A stretch of DNA of 64,000 nucleotides from Geodermatophilus siccatus (GCF_900103785.1 NZ_FNHE01000002.1:124001-188000); one strand, 5' to 3'. Positions 41,954-52,463 are shown, numbered from the stretch's first letter. Numbers and translations: made by a program. Notes: generated by a model not told the origin, from the letters alone.

Positions 41954-42733
41954 GTGACCGCCCCGGGACCGCGCCGCGGGGCGCCGGACCGGCGGGCCTG
42001 GATCCTGACCACGCTGCAGACCGTCGGCTTCCTGTCCGTCGCCGACCTGGCCCGGCAGCTCAGGGTCTCCCAGATGACGATCCGGCGGGACCTGCACGAC
42101 CTGCAGGCGACCGGCCGGGTGCGGCTGGTCCACGGCGGGGCCAGCCTCGCTCCGCGGGAACTGCGGCGGGCCGCGTTCCCGGAGGCCGAGCACACCGAGG
42201 ACCAGGAGCGGGTCGCGCAGCACGCCGCCGGCCTGGTCGGCAGCCGGGACACCGTCGCCGTCGACGCCGGCCCGATGGGCGTGGCGATCGCCCGGGCCCT
42301 GCCGGGGTCCTTCACCGGCTGCGTGATCACCCACTCGATGCCCGCGCTGGCGTTCCTCACCCGGGAGCGCGCGGGGCGGGTGGTCGCGCTGGGCGGCGAG
42401 TACCTCCCGGCGCGGTCGGCCTTCCTGGGGCCGACGACGGAGGCCGCGCTCGCCCAGCTGCGGGCGCGGACCTTCTTCGTGTCGCCGGCCGCCGTCGACT
42501 CCCGCGGCCTGTACGCGCAGTCGCCGGCGGAGGCCAGCGTGCAGCGCCGGCTCATGGACATCGCCGACGAGGTCGTCCTCGTCGTCACCCGCGAGGTGTT
42601 CGAGACCTCCGCGCCGGCACTCACCGGGGCGCTGGACCGGCTGACGGCGGTGGTCTGCGACCGCCGGCCACCCGCCGGGCTCGACGCCGCGCTGGGACGG
42701 CTGGGGGTGGTCGCTCATGTCGTCGGCGCCTGA
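41954..42733 (+). CDS. DeoR-family transcriptional regulator
   Basis: A 259-residue DeoR repressor. The N-terminal helix-turn-helix is LSVADLARQLRVSQMTIRRD, followed by the sensor domain with VDAGPMGVAIARAL and VVALGGEYLPARSAFLGPTT. DeoR proteins usually sense a phosphorylated sugar. It lies directly upstream of the inositol-type sugar porter, whose promoter carries ATGTGCGA direct repeats, so that transporter is its likely target. The start is GTG 41954. IolR of Bacillus belongs to the same family, though the iol operon here has its own GntR gene. Confidence 0.88.
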   Translation: MTAPGPRRGAPDRRAWILTTLQTVGFLSVADLARQLRVSQMTIRRDLHDLQATGRVRLVHGGASLAPRELRRAAFPEAEHTEDQERVAQHAAGLVGSRDTVAVDAGPMGVAIARALPGSFTGCVITHSMPALAFLTRERAGRVVALGGEYLPARSAFLGPTTEAALAQLRARTFFVSPAAVDSRGLYAQSPAEASVQRRLMDIADEVVLVVTREVFETSAPALTGALDRLTAVVCDRRPPAGLDAALGRLGVVAHVVGA

Positions 42734-42797
42734 GCGCTCGGGTCCGGCCAGCACTCGTCGCCGGGTCCTCTTCCGGCGTCGCGCGCCCTGAACCGGG

Positions 42798-42875
42798 ATG
42801 TGCGACATGCACCCGCGAATGTGCGATCCCGAACACGCACGCGTCTTGCAACCCGCCATTCTGCCCGCTTAGCGT
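42798..42875 (+). promoter_or_regulatory. Promoter and direct-repeat operator of the sugar porter
   Basis: ATGTGCGA occurs at 42798-42805 and 42819-42826, a period of 21 bases or two helical turns. Downstream, TTGCAA (42846-42851), 18 bases, TAGCGT (42870-42875) form a plausible promoter about 97 bases before the porter start. DeoR proteins often bind such repeats. No gene lies between 42733 and 42973. Confidence 0.55.
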
Positions 42876-42972
42876 CGCCGATCGAAGAACGGCGGGAGCT
42901 GGGCGTGCCACCGCTCTGTCAGTCATTCCGCATCCCAGGCCGTACCCGGCCTGATCCCGAGAAGAGGCGCCA

Positions 42973-44448
42973 ATGTCGGCGATGCACTCCTCCCACGGCG
43001 GCCACTCCGGCGGGACGTCCGCCGGTGCGCAGCGCTCACCTGCGAACAACCGCTTCCTCATCAAGCTGACCGTCATCTCCACGCTCGGCGGCCTGCTGTT
43101 CGGCTACGACACCGGGGTCATCTCCGGTGCCCTCCTGTACATGGGCGAGGACCTGAACCTCACCCCGCTCAGCGAGGCGGTCGTGGTCAGCTCCCTGCTG
43201 TTCCCGGGGGCTGCGTTCGGCGCCCTCCTCGGCGGCAAGCTCGCCGACGCCCTCGGCCGCAAGGGCAGCCTGCTGGTCTGCGCGGGGCTGTTCCTGTTCG
43301 GTGCCCTGATCTGCGCGATCGCGCCCAACGTGGTGGTCATGACCATCGGCCGGATCCTGCTCGGCTTCGGCGTCGGCGCCGCCGCGGTGACCTGCCCGCT
43401 CTACCTGGCCGAGATGGCACCCGTCGACCGGCGCGGGCGAATGGTGACGATCAACGAGCTGATGATCGTGACCGGCCAGTTCCTCGCCTTCGCCATGAAC
43501 GCGCTGCTGGACGCGGTCATCCAGGACCCGCACGTCTGGCGGTGGATGCTCGGCGTCGCCACCATCCCCGCGGTGGCCCTGTTCGTCGGGATGTTCTTCC
43601 TCCCGGACTCGCCCCGCTGGTACGCCGTGCGCGGGCGGCTCGACCAGAGCCGGCGCGTCCTCGAGCTCGGCCGTGCCCCGGCGGAGGCGGCCGAGGAGTA
43701 CACCATCATCGCCTCGCACGCCCAGCGCGACGTCAGCGAGGACAAGGGCGCGGCCATGCGCGACCTGCGGGCCTACCCGTGGATGCGCCGGATCCTGTGG
43801 ATCGGCTGCGGCCTGGCCACCATCCAGCAGGCGACCGGCATCAACACGGTGAACTACTACGCACCGACCATCCTCGAGTCGACCGGCCTGGGGGCGAGCG
43901 CATCGCTGATCCTGACCATCACCGTCGGGGTCGTGGCGATCATCGGGACCGTCCTGGGCATCGTCCTCATCGGGCGGCACAACCGCCGACCCCTGCTGCT
44001 CACCGGGTTCACCGGGGTCGCGGCCGGGCACGCCGTCCTCGCCCTGTCGTTCCTGCTCCCCGAGTCGGCGTTCCGGAGCTACCTGATCCTGGCGGCGATG
44101 CTGCTGGTCGTCTTCTTCGTGCAGACGTTCATCGGCACGCTGGTGTGGCTGCTGCTCTCGGAGATCTTCCCGATGACGATCCGGGGCTTCGCGATGGGGA
44201 TCGCGGTGTTCGTGCTCTGGACGGTGAACGCGGCGATCTCCTTCGCTTTCCCGCCGCTGGTCGCCGCGCTGGGCGCGACCCCGACCTTCGGGCTCTTCGC
44301 GCTGATCAACGTCGGTTCGTGGCTCTTCGCCAGGAAGTTCGCCCCCGAGACCCGCGGCCGCACGCTCGAGGAGCTCGAGGACGACTTCCGGACGCACGAC
44401 GCCGCGCACCTCGTCCACGAGGCCCCGGCCGGCGTCCGGGGCGGCTGA
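42973..44448 (+). CDS. Sugar porter family MFS transporter, inositol-type
   Basis: A 491-residue sugar:H+ symporter with 12 membrane segments. Family motifs: GGLLFGYDTGVISGALLYM in helix 1, GRKGSLLVC after helix 2, PLYLAEMAPVDRRGRMV after helix 4, QQATGINTVNYYAPTI in helix 7 and the PETRGRTLEELE tail. These fit the IolT/XylE/GalP group, and IolT is favoured by position beside the iol operon. GAGG precedes the ATG. It is controlled by the promoter at 42846 and ends at a strong terminator. Confidence 0.9.
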   Translation: MSAMHSSHGGHSGGTSAGAQRSPANNRFLIKLTVISTLGGLLFGYDTGVISGALLYMGEDLNLTPLSEAVVVSSLLFPGAAFGALLGGKLADALGRKGSLLVCAGLFLFGALICAIAPNVVVMTIGRILLGFGVGAAAVTCPLYLAEMAPVDRRGRMVTINELMIVTGQFLAFAMNALLDAVIQDPHVWRWMLGVATIPAVALFVGMFFLPDSPRWYAVRGRLDQSRRVLELGRAPAEAAEEYTIIASHAQRDVSEDKGAAMRDLRAYPWMRRILWIGCGLATIQQATGINTVNYYAPTILESTGLGASASLILTITVGVVAIIGTVLGIVLIGRHNRRPLLLTGFTGVAAGHAVLALSFLLPESAFRSYLILAAMLLVVFFVQTFIGTLVWLLLSEIFPMTIRGFAMGIAVFVLWTVNAAISFAFPPLVAALGATPTFGLFALINVGSWLFARKFAPETRGRTLEELEDDFRTHDAAHLVHEAPAGVRGG

Positions 44449-44464
44449 GCACCCCGGCCCCACA

Positions 44465-44506
44465 GGCGCCCGCCACCCCCGGTCCTCCCCGGGGGTGGCG
44501 GGCGCC
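44465..44506 (+). terminator. Terminator of the sugar porter gene
   Basis: Perfect 18-base arms (44465-44482 and 44489-44506) with a six-base loop, starting 17 bases after the stop codon. No T-run. Confidence 0.85.
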
Positions 44507-44968
44507 GGCGCGTCCGGGGCCGGTCGGACCACCCGGGGGAAGGGGCGGACGACGAGCCGCTCCTCCACCGACCGGCCGTCGAGCACCAGCCGCGCGCGCC
44601 GGACGCCGGAGCTCTGCGGCGGCGTGACCGGGTCGCCGGCCACCGTCCGCCGGAAGGCCTCCCTGGCCTCCTCGGGCGTCGGGTGGGCCTCCTACTGCGG
44701 CGGGCCCAGGGGCTCGACGCGGTGCGGGTGCCGGGCGTCGTCCGGGGACGGCACCGGCGCCTCCGGGACGACGGCGGACAGCCGTGGCCGTCCCAGGGAC
44801 GCACGTGCCGGTGCGCCGGACGCCGAGCCGGTCGCAGGTGCCGGTGGCCGGCTCGGCCCCCAGCACCTCCGGCTCCCGGCACTGCTCGAGGACCGGGTGC
44901 AGATGCAGGCCGAGCTCCACCCGGGGGTGGGACCGCTGGTCCGCCACGGCCCTCCCCCCAGACACGAC
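44507..44968 (-). pseudogene. Possible decayed gene, family not recognised
   Basis: About 460 bases without an intact gene. On the minus strand, coding-like stretches occur in different frames: one around 44800-44692 (LSAVVPEAPVPSPDDARHPH) ending in a TAG, and, directly after it, one around 44690-44510 (PTPEEAREAFRRTVAGDPVT, then RLVLDGRSVEERLVVRPFPR). They could be one broken gene. Chance open frames in G+C-rich DNA are the alternative. I cannot assign a family. Confidence 0.3.
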
Positions 44969-45018
44969 CACGGCGCGGTGACCACCCCGGAGGCCCGGAC
45001 GGTGGTCACCGCGCCGTG
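44969..45018 (-). terminator. Terminator of the inositol operon
   Basis: Perfect 17-base arms (44969-44985 and 45002-45018) with a 16-base loop, 20 bases past the mmsA stop on the minus strand. It closes the nine-gene iol operon. Confidence 0.8.
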
Positions 45019-45038
45019 ATCGCGGTGCGGTGTGTGGA

Positions 45039-46532
45039 CTAGGCGTTCTGCGGGAAGCCGAGGTTCAGGCCGCCGTGGCTGGGGTCGAGCCAGCGGCTGG
45101 TGATGACCTTGCCCCGGGTGAAGAAGTGCACGCCCTCGGCCCCGTGGGCGTGCGTGTCGCCGAAGAGGCTGTTCTTCCAGCCGCCGAAGGAGTAGTAGGC
45201 CATCGGCACCGGGATCGGCACGTTGATGCCGATCATCCCGACCTGCACCTCGTGCTGGAACCGCCGGGCGGCGCCGCCGTCGTTGGTGAAGATGGCGGTG
45301 CCGTTGCCGTACTCGTTGCGGTTGATCAGCTCGACGGCGTGCTCGTAGGTGTCCACCCGCAGCACCGACAGCACCGGGCCGAAGATCTCGTCGGTGTAGA
45401 CGCTCATGCCCGGTTCGACGTGGTCGACCAGGGTCGGGCCGAGCCAGAACCCGTCCTCGGCGCCGTCGGGGGTCACCTCGCGGCCGTCGACGACGAGCTT
45501 GGCGCCCTCCTTCTCGCCGGCCTCGACGTAGGACTCGACCCGGTCGCGGTGCCGCTTGCTGATCAGCGGGCCCATGTCGCAGCCCTTGCGACCGTCGCCG
45601 GTGCGCAGGGTGTGGGTCCGCTCGGCGATGCGCGCGACCAGGTCGTCGCCCACCCCGCCGACGGCGACCACCGCGCTGATCGCCATGCACCGCTCGCCGG
45701 CCGAGCCGAACCCGGAGTTCACGGCCGCGTCGGCGGCGAGGTCCAGGTCGGCGTCGGGCAGCACGACCATGTGGTTCTTCGCCCCGCCCAGGGCCTGCAC
45801 CCGCTTGCCGTGCCGGGTGCCGGTCTCGTAGACGTACTGGGCGATCGCGGTGGACCCGACGAAGGACACCGACTGGATGTCGGGGTGCTCCAGCAGCCGG
45901 TCGACGGCGACCTTGTCGCCCTGCACGACGTTGAAGACGCCGTCGGGCAGCCCGGCCTCCTTCCACAGCTCCGCCATCCACAGCGACGCCGAGGGGTCCT
46001 GCTCGCTGGGCTTGAGGACGACGGTGTTGCCGGTGGCGATCGCGATGGGGAAGAACCACATCGGCACCATCGCCGGGAAGTTGAACGGGCTGATGATCGC
46101 GACCGGGCCGAGCGGCTGGCGCACCGAGTGCACGTCGACGTTGGTCGAGGCGTTCTCGGTGAACCCGCCGCGGACCAGCGAGGGCACGCCGCAGGCGTAC
46201 TCCACGACCTCCTGGCCGCGGGAGACCTCGCCGAGGGCGTCGTCGAGGACCTTGCCGTGCTCGGCGGTGATGATCGCGGCCAGCTCGGGCTTGCGGGCGT
46301 TGAGCAGCTCGCGGAAGCGGAACAGCACCGCGGTGCGCTTGGCCAGCGAGGTGTCGCGCCAGCCCGGGAAGGCGGCCGAGGCGGCGGCGACCGCGGCGTC
46401 GACCTCCTCGACGCTGGCCAGCGCGACCGCGCCGGTGACCTCGCCGGTCGCCGAGTCGGTCACCTCGCCGGTGCGGCCACTGGCGCCCTCGCGGCGGGCG
46501 CCCTCGATCCAGTGCGGGATGTGCGTGGGCAT
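45039..46532 (-). CDS. mmsA: CoA-acylating methylmalonate/malonate-semialdehyde dehydrogenase
   Basis: A 497-residue aldehyde dehydrogenase. The catalytic Cys is in GSAGERCMAIS, the NAD region in IISPFNFPAMVPMWFFPIA, and PIPVPMAYYSFGGWKNSLFG near the end is diagnostic of MmsA/IolA. It turns malonate semialdehyde plus CoA and NAD+ into acetyl-CoA and CO2, the last step of inositol breakdown. It is the last gene of the iol operon, ending before a strong hairpin, with a 12-base gap from the iolH-like gene. It may also serve valine catabolism. Confidence 0.95.
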   Translation of the reverse strand: MPTHIPHWIEGARREGASGRTGEVTDSATGEVTGAVALASVEEVDAAVAAASAAFPGWRDTSLAKRTAVLFRFRELLNARKPELAAIITAEHGKVLDDALGEVSRGQEVVEYACGVPSLVRGGFTENASTNVDVHSVRQPLGPVAIISPFNFPAMVPMWFFPIAIATGNTVVLKPSEQDPSASLWMAELWKEAGLPDGVFNVVQGDKVAVDRLLEHPDIQSVSFVGSTAIAQYVYETGTRHGKRVQALGGAKNHMVVLPDADLDLAADAAVNSGFGSAGERCMAISAVVAVGGVGDDLVARIAERTHTLRTGDGRKGCDMGPLISKRHRDRVESYVEAGEKEGAKLVVDGREVTPDGAEDGFWLGPTLVDHVEPGMSVYTDEIFGPVLSVLRVDTYEHAVELINRNEYGNGTAIFTNDGGAARRFQHEVQVGMIGINVPIPVPMAYYSFGGWKNSLFGDTHAHGAEGVHFFTRGKVITSRWLDPSHGGLNLGFPQNA

Positions 46533-46544
46533 GGTGGGCCTCTC

Positions 46545-47501
46545 TCAGGGGGCGGTGTCGTCGGGCAGCGGGGTCTGCGGGAAGTTCGGCCGGGAGGTGC
46601 CGGCGTCGGGTCCGGCCGCGTCGGCGTCGGGGAGCGTCCCGGCGGGGAAGTGCTTGCCGACCAGCCGGCGGATCGCGTCGAGCATGCGGATGCCGGACTC
46701 GCGGGCCTGGTCGTCCCAGCCGAAGACGCAGGTGGTCAGGACGCCGTCGAAGCCGATCCCCGCCAGCGCGGCGAAGGCCTCGTCGGCGTCCACGTCGCCG
46801 CGCCCGAGCTCCATGTGCTGGTGGACGCGGGTGGTGTTGCCCGGCGGGTTGGTGATGTAGCGCAGCCCGTCGGAGGCTCGGTGGTCCATCGAGTCGGCCA
46901 CGTGCACGTGGGTGAGCAGCTCGCCGGCGTTCGCGATGATCCCGGCCGCGTCGTCGCCCTGGTGGAACGTGTGCGGCATGCAGTACAGGAAGGACACGCA
47001 CGGGGAGTCGATGCCGCGGATCATGTCGAGCGCCGGGAGGCCGAGCTCGATGAAGTCGTCCGGGTGGGGTTCGAGCGCGAGCCTGACGCCCTCCCGCTCG
47101 AAGACCGGCAGCAGCTCCTCCATCGACCGCCAGAACATCGCCTCGGCGAGCTCCGGTGCCTCGGGGCGGCCGTTGAACTCGGAGTTCATCGTGTCCACGC
47201 CGAGTTCGACGCAGATCTCGATCGCCCGCTTCCAGTAGCGGACGGCGGCCTGGCGCTCCACCTCGCCGGGGCCCGACCAGCGCATGACCGGCAGCAGCGA
47301 GGTGACGCCCACGCCGGCGTCTGCCAGCCGGGACCGGAACGCCCGGACGGTGGCGGTGTCCACCCGCGGGTGCTTGAAGAACGGGATGAAGTCTTCGCGG
47401 GGCGAGAGCTCGATCCACTCGTAGCCCATGCCGGCGACGACGTCGGGCAGCTCCAGCAGGGGGACGGTGCGCAGCATCTGCGGGTCGAGGGCGATCCTCA
47501 T
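46545..47501 (-). CDS. iolH: Sugar phosphate isomerase/epimerase, IolH-like
   Basis: A 318-residue xylose-isomerase-like TIM barrel. Blocks such as [38 protein letters not shown] and [20 protein letters not shown] are typical of the IolH proteins in actinobacterial inositol clusters. Its exact reaction is not established; an isomerase role on an inositol intermediate is assumed. The ATG overlaps the iolG stop (ATGA). The C-terminal 30 residues are Pro/Asp-rich and outside the barrel. Confidence 0.85.
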   Translation of the reverse strand: MRIALDPQMLRTVPLLELPDVVAGMGYEWIELSPREDFIPFFKHPRVDTATVRAFRSRLADAGVGVTSLLPVMRWSGPGEVERQAAVRYWKRAIEICVELGVDTMNSEFNGRPEAPELAEAMFWRSMEELLPVFEREGVRLALEPHPDDFIELGLPALDMIRGIDSPCVSFLYCMPHTFHQGDDAAGIIANAGELLTHVHVADSMDHRASDGLRYITNPPGNTTRVHQHMELGRGDVDADEAFAALAGIGFDGVLTTCVFGWDDQARESGIRMLDAIRRLVGKHFPAGTLPDADAAGPDAGTSRPNFPQTPLPDDTAP

Positions 47502-48586
47502 GACTGCGTGCCCCCCCGCGCCTCCAGCCGGACCTCGGTGCGCCGGCCGGAGCGCAGCGCCTCCACGCCGGCGGCGCACACCGCCTGGGCGGCGTACCCG
47601 TCCCACGCGCCCGGGCCGTCGACCTCGCCGCGGCGGGCGGCGTCCACCCAGCGCTGCAGCTCGATGTCGTAGGCCCGGCCGAAGCGCTGCCGGAAGTCCG
47701 GGGCGATGCCGGTCGACCGGGTCGCCCCCGCCTGCCCGCCGGACGTGCGCACCAGCCCGGCGTCCAGGCCGATCATCGCGCTGCCGTCCTCGCCGACCAC
47801 CTCGGTGCGCACCTCGTAGCCGACGCCGGTGCTGACGAAGCACTCGACGTCGACCATCCGGCCACCGGTGGTCTCGAACAGCACCAGCAGCGGGTCGGAC
47901 TGGCCCTCGACGGCGCGGCGGGTCGCCCGCGGCCGCAGCACGGTCACCGCGGCGATCTCCTCGTCGAGCAGGAACCGGGCGACGTCGACCTCGTGCACCA
48001 CCGAGTCGTTGACCATCATCTCGCTGGTGAAGTGCGGCGGGACGGCGGCGTTGCGGTGGGCGCAGTGCGCGACCAGCGGCTCCCCGAGACCGCCCGCGTC
48101 GATGAGCGCCTTGAGCTCCGCGTACTCGGGGTCGAAGCGGCGCATGAAGCCGACCTGGACCAGCCGGCGGCCGGTGCGGGCGGTGTACTCGTCCTCGGCC
48201 CGCACCAGGGCCAGGGAGCTGGCGGCCTCCATGGTCAGCGGCTTCTCGCACAGCACCGGCTTGCCCCGCTCGATGCAGGCGAGCACCTGCTCCTCGTGGA
48301 ACTGGCCGGGGGTGGCGATCAGGACGGCGTCGACGTCGTCGTCGGCGATGGCGGCCAGCGGGTCGCCGATCACCCGGCAGCCGGGCACGGTGGCGGCCAC
48401 CTGCTCGGCCTTCTCGGTGAAGGCGTCGCTGACCGCGACGACCTGGGCGCCGGAGATCCGGCTGTAGAGGCGGGCGACGTGGTCGGCGCCCATCATCCCG
48501 ACGCCCAGGACGGCGACCCGCAGCTCGCGGGCGGGGACGTCGGCGAGGTCCGGGAGCGCCCCGGCGCGGGTCTCTGCGGTGGTCAC
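47498..48586 (-). CDS. iolG: Inositol 2-dehydrogenase
   Basis: A 362-residue Gfo/Idh/MocA enzyme with Rossmann motif [20 protein letters not shown] motif [18 protein letters not shown] and the substrate block [20 protein letters not shown] with the Asp/His catalytic region. It oxidises myo-inositol to scyllo-inosose with NAD+, the first step. GGAGG precedes the GTG at 48586, which overlaps the stop of the iolE-like gene. Being inside the iol operon makes it the best candidate for the main inositol dehydrogenase among five Gfo/Idh genes in the window. Confidence 0.93.
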   Translation of the reverse strand: MTTAETRAGALPDLADVPARELRVAVLGVGMMGADHVARLYSRISGAQVVAVSDAFTEKAEQVAATVPGCRVIGDPLAAIADDDVDAVLIATPGQFHEEQVLACIERGKPVLCEKPLTMEAASSLALVRAEDEYTARTGRRLVQVGFMRRFDPEYAELKALIDAGGLGEPLVAHCAHRNAAVPPHFTSEMMVNDSVVHEVDVARFLLDEEIAAVTVLRPRATRRAVEGQSDPLLVLFETTGGRMVDVECFVSTGVGYEVRTEVVGEDGSAMIGLDAGLVRTSGGQAGATRSTGIAPDFRQRFGRAYDIELQRWVDAARRGEVDGPGAWDGYAAQAVCAAGVEALRSGRRTEVRLEARGGTQS

Positions 48587-49575
48587 GCCCGGTCCTCCTG
48601 GGGGGTGGCGGTCTTGGGGGCGCCGATCTGCAGCGACGGGAAGCCGCAGCTGCCGATGTAGCGGTGGGTGCGCTGGGCGATGGGGAAGGGCACGTCCGGC
48701 GGGCACGGGTACAGGTCGTGCTCGACGATCGCGAAGACGTCGAGCCCGTGCGCCTCGATCGCCTCGAACAGCGGCGGATAGGCCGGGACGCCGTTCGGCG
48801 GCTCGGTCATCGCGCCCATCGGCACCGCGGCCGCCCAGGTGATGTCCTCGGCCAGGACGCGGTCGATGACGGCCGGGTCGACCTGCTTGAGGTGCAGGTA
48901 GCCGATCCGCTCGGGGTACTTGTCGATCAGCTCGAGGTTGTCGCCGCGGTAGTAGCTGACGTGCCCGGTGTCCAGGCACAGCGGCACGTACTGCGGGTCG
49001 GTGTCGGCCAGGAACCGCTCGATGTCGCGCTGCCACCCCACGTGCGTCTCCGCGTGCGGGTGGAAGGCGATCGACAGGCCGTACTCCTCCTGCACCGCCC
49101 TGCCCAGCTGGGTCACCCCCGTCGTCTTCGCCTCCCACTGCTCGGGGGTGAGGTCGCGGGACTCGACGTCGGCGCCGGTCTTCTGGTCGCGGAAGGTGTC
49201 GGGGATGACCACCACGTGGGTGCCGCCCATGGCCTGGGTCAGCGCGGCGACGTCCTTGACCTGGCTCCACACCGCGTCCCAGGAGTCGGGGCGGTGCAGG
49301 TGCTCGAACACGGTGCCGGCGGACACCTGCAGGCCCCGGGCGGCCAGCTCGTCGGACAGCCGTGCTGCGTCGGTGGGCAGGTAGCCGTAGGGACCCAGCT
49401 CGATCCACTCGTAGCCGCAGGCGCTGACCTCGTCGAGGAAGCGCTGCCACGGCACCTGGGCCGGGTCGTCGGGGAACCAGACGCCCCAGGAGTCGGGTGC
49501 CGACCCGACCCGGATCCGGCTGCGGCTGGACTGCCGGCTGGTCTGGTCGGCAGCCGCGGCGTTCTGCACGGTCAT
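48583..49575 (-). CDS. iolE: Inosose dehydratase-like TIM-barrel protein
   Basis: A 330-residue xylose-isomerase-like TIM barrel. The N-terminal [15 protein letters not shown] and the metal-site blocks [30 protein letters not shown] and [17 protein letters not shown] fit the IolE-type inosose dehydratase of actinobacteria. It would dehydrate scyllo-inosose to a trione, the IolD substrate. It is encoded between iolD and iolG, overlapping iolG by GTGA. An epimerase role cannot be excluded from sequence alone. Confidence 0.85.
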   Translation of the reverse strand: MTVQNAAAADQTSRQSSRSRIRVGSAPDSWGVWFPDDPAQVPWQRFLDEVSACGYEWIELGPYGYLPTDAARLSDELAARGLQVSAGTVFEHLHRPDSWDAVWSQVKDVAALTQAMGGTHVVVIPDTFRDQKTGADVESRDLTPEQWEAKTTGVTQLGRAVQEEYGLSIAFHPHAETHVGWQRDIERFLADTDPQYVPLCLDTGHVSYYRGDNLELIDKYPERIGYLHLKQVDPAVIDRVLAEDITWAAAVPMGAMTEPPNGVPAYPPLFEAIEAHGLDVFAIVEHDLYPCPPDVPFPIAQRTHRYIGSCGFPSLQIGAPKTATPQEDRA

Positions 49576-49605
49576 CTCTTCTCTCTTCCGGAGGGGGCGG
49601 GCGGA

Positions 49606-51555
49606 TCAGGACGGGGAGGTGCCGCGCTCGGACGGCGCGAGGTAGGCGGGCCGCTGGACGGCCTTCCAGCGGTCGTAGACCGCGCGGGCGTCCTGGGTGC
49701 TCTGCAGCGTGGAGACCTCGCCGACCGGCACGTCCCACCAGGACTCGCTGGAGGGGGCGTCGACCAGCGGGTCGGTCTCGACGTGCACGACCGTCGTCCG
49801 GTCGCTGGCCTTGGCCTTGCGCAGCGCGGCCTCGAAGCTCGGCCCGTCCTGGGCGACGAGCACGTCGACGCCCAGGCTGGCGGCGTTGGCGGCGAGGTCG
49901 ACGGGCAGCACGTCGCCGTCGAGCCGTCCGGACGCCGAGCGGTAGCGGTAGCGGGTGCCGAAGCGCTGGGACCCGAGCTGCTCGGACAGCGCGCCGATCG
50001 AGGCGAAGCCGTGGTTCTGCACCAGGACGACGACGATCTTGACGCCCTCCTGGACGGCGGTGACCAGCTCGGTCGGCATCATCAGGTAGGAGCCGTCGCC
50101 GATCATCACGAAGACGTCGCGGTCGGGGCTGGCCATCCGGATGCCGATGCCGCCGGGGATCTCGTAGCCCATGCACGAGTAGCCGTACTCGACGTGGTAG
50201 CCCTTGCGGTCGCGGACCCGCCACATCTTGTGCAGGTCGCCGGGCATCGACCCGGCGGCGCAGACGACGACGTCCCGCGGGGCGGAGACCTCGTTGACGA
50301 TGCCGATGACCTCGTTCTGCGTGAGCCGGCCGCCCTCGCCGGCGCTGGGCACCTCCGGGTGGTAGGCGGCCTCGACGGTGGCCTCCCACGCGGCGGCGAG
50401 CTCCGCGGCGCGGGTGCGGTACGCGTCGTCGACCGACCAGCCGGCCAGCGCGTCGGTGAGCGCGGTCAGCGTCTCCCGGGCGTCGGCCTGGATGCCGACG
50501 CCGGCGTGCTTGACGGCGTCCAGGGCGGCGACGTTGACGTTGACGAACCGCACCCCGGGGTCGTTGAAGGCGGTGTGCGAGGCGGTGGTGAAGTCCTGGT
50601 AGCGGGTGCCGATCCCGATGACGACGTCGGCCTCGCGGGCCAGGGCGTTGGCCGCCGTCGTCCCGGTGGAGCCGATGGCGCCCACCGACTGCGGGTGGTC
50701 GTAGGGCAGGGCGCCCTTGCCGGCCTGGGTCTGCCCGACCGGGATGCCGGTGGCGCTGACGAACGCGTCGAGGGCCTCGGTGGCCTGCGAGTAGATGACC
50801 CCGCCGCCGGCCACGATCAGCGGCCGGCGGGCCGAGCGGATGACGTCGACCGCGCGCTGCAGGGCGGCCGGCTCCGGCAGCGGCCGGCCCACGTGCCAGG
50901 TGCGCTCGGCGAACAGCTCGACCGGCCAGTCGAACGCCTCGGCCTGCACGTCCTGCGGGAAGCAGAGGGTGACCGCGCCGGTCTCGGCCGGGTCGGTGAG
51001 CACCCGCATCGCGCCGAGCAGCGCGCCGGGCAGCTGCTCGGGCCGCCAGATGCGGTCGAAGTAGCGCGACACCGGCCGGAAGGCGTCGTTGACGGTCACG
51101 TCGCCGCTGTCGGGCCGCTCCAGCTCCTGCAGCAGCGGGCCGGCCGAGCGGGTCGCGAAGGTGTCGGCCGGCAGCAGCAGCACCGGCAGCCGGTTGATGG
51201 TCGCCAGCGCGGCGCCGGTGAGCATGTTGGTCGAGCCGGGGCCGACGCTCGTGGAGACCGCCCAGGTCTGCAGCCGGTCCCTGGCCCGGGCGTAGGCGAC
51301 GGCGGTGTGCACGACGGCCTGCTCGTTGCGGCCCAGCACGTAGGGGAGGGCGCCGGGCTCGTCGATCTCGGCCTGCAGCAGCGCCTGGCCCAGCCCGGCG
51401 ACGTTGCCGTGGCCGAAGATGCCGAAGCAGCCGGCGAACAGCCGCTGCCGCTGCCCGTCGCGCTCGGTGTGCTGCTGCGCCAGGAAGCGGACGACGGCCT
51501 GGGAGACGGTCAGCCGCACGGTCTCGGTGCGTGCCGGGGGTGGGTACTCGCTCAC
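49606..51555 (-). CDS. iolD: 3D-trihydroxycyclohexane-1,2-dione hydrolase
   Basis: A 649-residue thiamine diphosphate enzyme. The ThDP Mg2+ motif is [19 protein letters not shown] with QNHGFASIG, and the N-terminal PYR domain has [19 protein letters not shown] with the activating Glu. It opens the ring of the trione to give 5-deoxy-glucuronate. Size and order fit IolD. The GTG start overlaps the iolB stop by GTGA. The central domain ([20 protein letters not shown]) is complete, with no gaps. Confidence 0.95.
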   Translation of the reverse strand: MSEYPPPARTETVRLTVSQAVVRFLAQQHTERDGQRQRLFAGCFGIFGHGNVAGLGQALLQAEIDEPGALPYVLGRNEQAVVHTAVAYARARDRLQTWAVSTSVGPGSTNMLTGAALATINRLPVLLLPADTFATRSAGPLLQELERPDSGDVTVNDAFRPVSRYFDRIWRPEQLPGALLGAMRVLTDPAETGAVTLCFPQDVQAEAFDWPVELFAERTWHVGRPLPEPAALQRAVDVIRSARRPLIVAGGGVIYSQATEALDAFVSATGIPVGQTQAGKGALPYDHPQSVGAIGSTGTTAANALAREADVVIGIGTRYQDFTTASHTAFNDPGVRFVNVNVAALDAVKHAGVGIQADARETLTALTDALAGWSVDDAYRTRAAELAAAWEATVEAAYHPEVPSAGEGGRLTQNEVIGIVNEVSAPRDVVVCAAGSMPGDLHKMWRVRDRKGYHVEYGYSCMGYEIPGGIGIRMASPDRDVFVMIGDGSYLMMPTELVTAVQEGVKIVVVLVQNHGFASIGALSEQLGSQRFGTRYRYRSASGRLDGDVLPVDLAANAASLGVDVLVAQDGPSFEAALRKAKASDRTTVVHVETDPLVDAPSSESWWDVPVGEVSTLQSTQDARAVYDRWKAVQRPAYLAPSERGTSPS

Positions 51556-52463
51556 GGTCGGGGGGCTCCGTTCTCGTCGGTGCCGGCGGGGGAGTGCAGG
51601 GGGAGGCGGGGGTCGACCGGCTCGTCGGCCCAGGTGCCGCGGATCCAGGTGTGCGCGGGGTCGTCGACGATCCGCCAGGCGCGCTCGTCCCCGGGGCCGG
51701 CCATGACGTTGAGGTAGTAGAGGTCGTGACCCGGGGCGGCGATCGAGGGACCGTGCCAGCCGTGGGGGATGAGCACCACGTCGCGGTCGCGCACCTCGGC
51801 CAGCACGTCGATGGGCCGCTCGGGGGTCCCGTAGACCCGCTGGTAGGCCAGGCCCGGCTGGCCCTGCGGTCCGGCGGCGACCTCGAAGTAGTAGATCTCC
51901 TCGAGCTCGCTCTCCACGTCGGAGGTCTCGTCGTGCTTGTGCGGCGGGTACGACGACCAGTTGCCGCCGGGGGTGATGACCTCGCAGGCGATGATCGCGT
52001 CCGCCTCGAAGACGTCGGCGGTGGCGAAGTTGTTCACCTGGCGGCTGCACCGGCCGGCGCCGCGCAGCTCCACCGGCACGTCCGCGGCGGGGCCGTAGCG
52101 GACCGGCAGCCGCCGGCCGGCGCGGGCGCCGCACAGGGCGAACCGCCCCCCGTCGCGGCTGGACAGGGTCGCGGTGACCCCGAGGGGGAGGTAGGCGAAG
52201 TCGGTCGGCCCGGCGAAGACGCCGCTGCGCCCGACGAGGGTGAGCACCTCGCCGTCGCACTCCACGGTCAGGCCGCCCTCCAGCGGGACGACGACGACCT
52301 CGTCGGGGCCGGTGTCCAGGTCGTGGCTGCCGCCGGCGGGCAGCTCGAGCACCCGGAGGCTCGAGTGCCCCCACCCGGCGGACTCCGGGGTCACCTCGAG
52401 GGCGTACGGGCCCGCAGCGGCGGTACCGGCGGGCAGGTGCTGCGACGCCGTGGTCGCGGTCAT
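51552..52463 (-). CDS. iolB: 5-deoxy-glucuronate isomerase
   Basis: A 303-residue bicupin. The metal-binding block in the second half reads [13 protein letters not shown], followed by [12 protein letters not shown] and [20 protein letters not shown]. It converts 5-deoxy-glucuronate to 2-deoxy-5-keto-gluconate. The position between the aldolase and iolD is typical of actinobacterial inositol operons. It overlaps iolD by four bases. An 82-base gap with a G+C-rich palindromic stretch separates it from the aldolase gene upstream. Confidence 0.95.
   Translation of the reverse strand: MTATTASQHLPAGTAAAGPYALEVTPESAGWGHSSLRVLELPAGGSHDLDTGPDEVVVVPLEGGLTVECDGEVLTLVGRSGVFAGPTDFAYLPLGVTATLSSRDGGRFALCGARAGRRLPVRYGPAADVPVELRGAGRCSRQVNNFATADVFEADAIIACEVITPGGNWSSYPPHKHDETSDVESELEEIYYFEVAAGPQGQPGLAYQRVYGTPERPIDVLAEVRDRDVVLIPHGWHGPSIAAPGHDLYYLNVMAGPGDERAWRIVDDPAHTWIRGTWADEPVDPRLPLHSPAGTDENGAPRP

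Noticed and set aside
44692-47418. Very long alternative minus-strand frame across mmsA and iolH
   Set aside because: Arg/Pro/Gly-rich out-of-frame translation; the other minus frame encodes complete MmsA and IolH.
45030-47672. Plus-strand frame of about 880 codons opposite the iol genes
   Set aside because: Antisense shadow; no family features, no start site.
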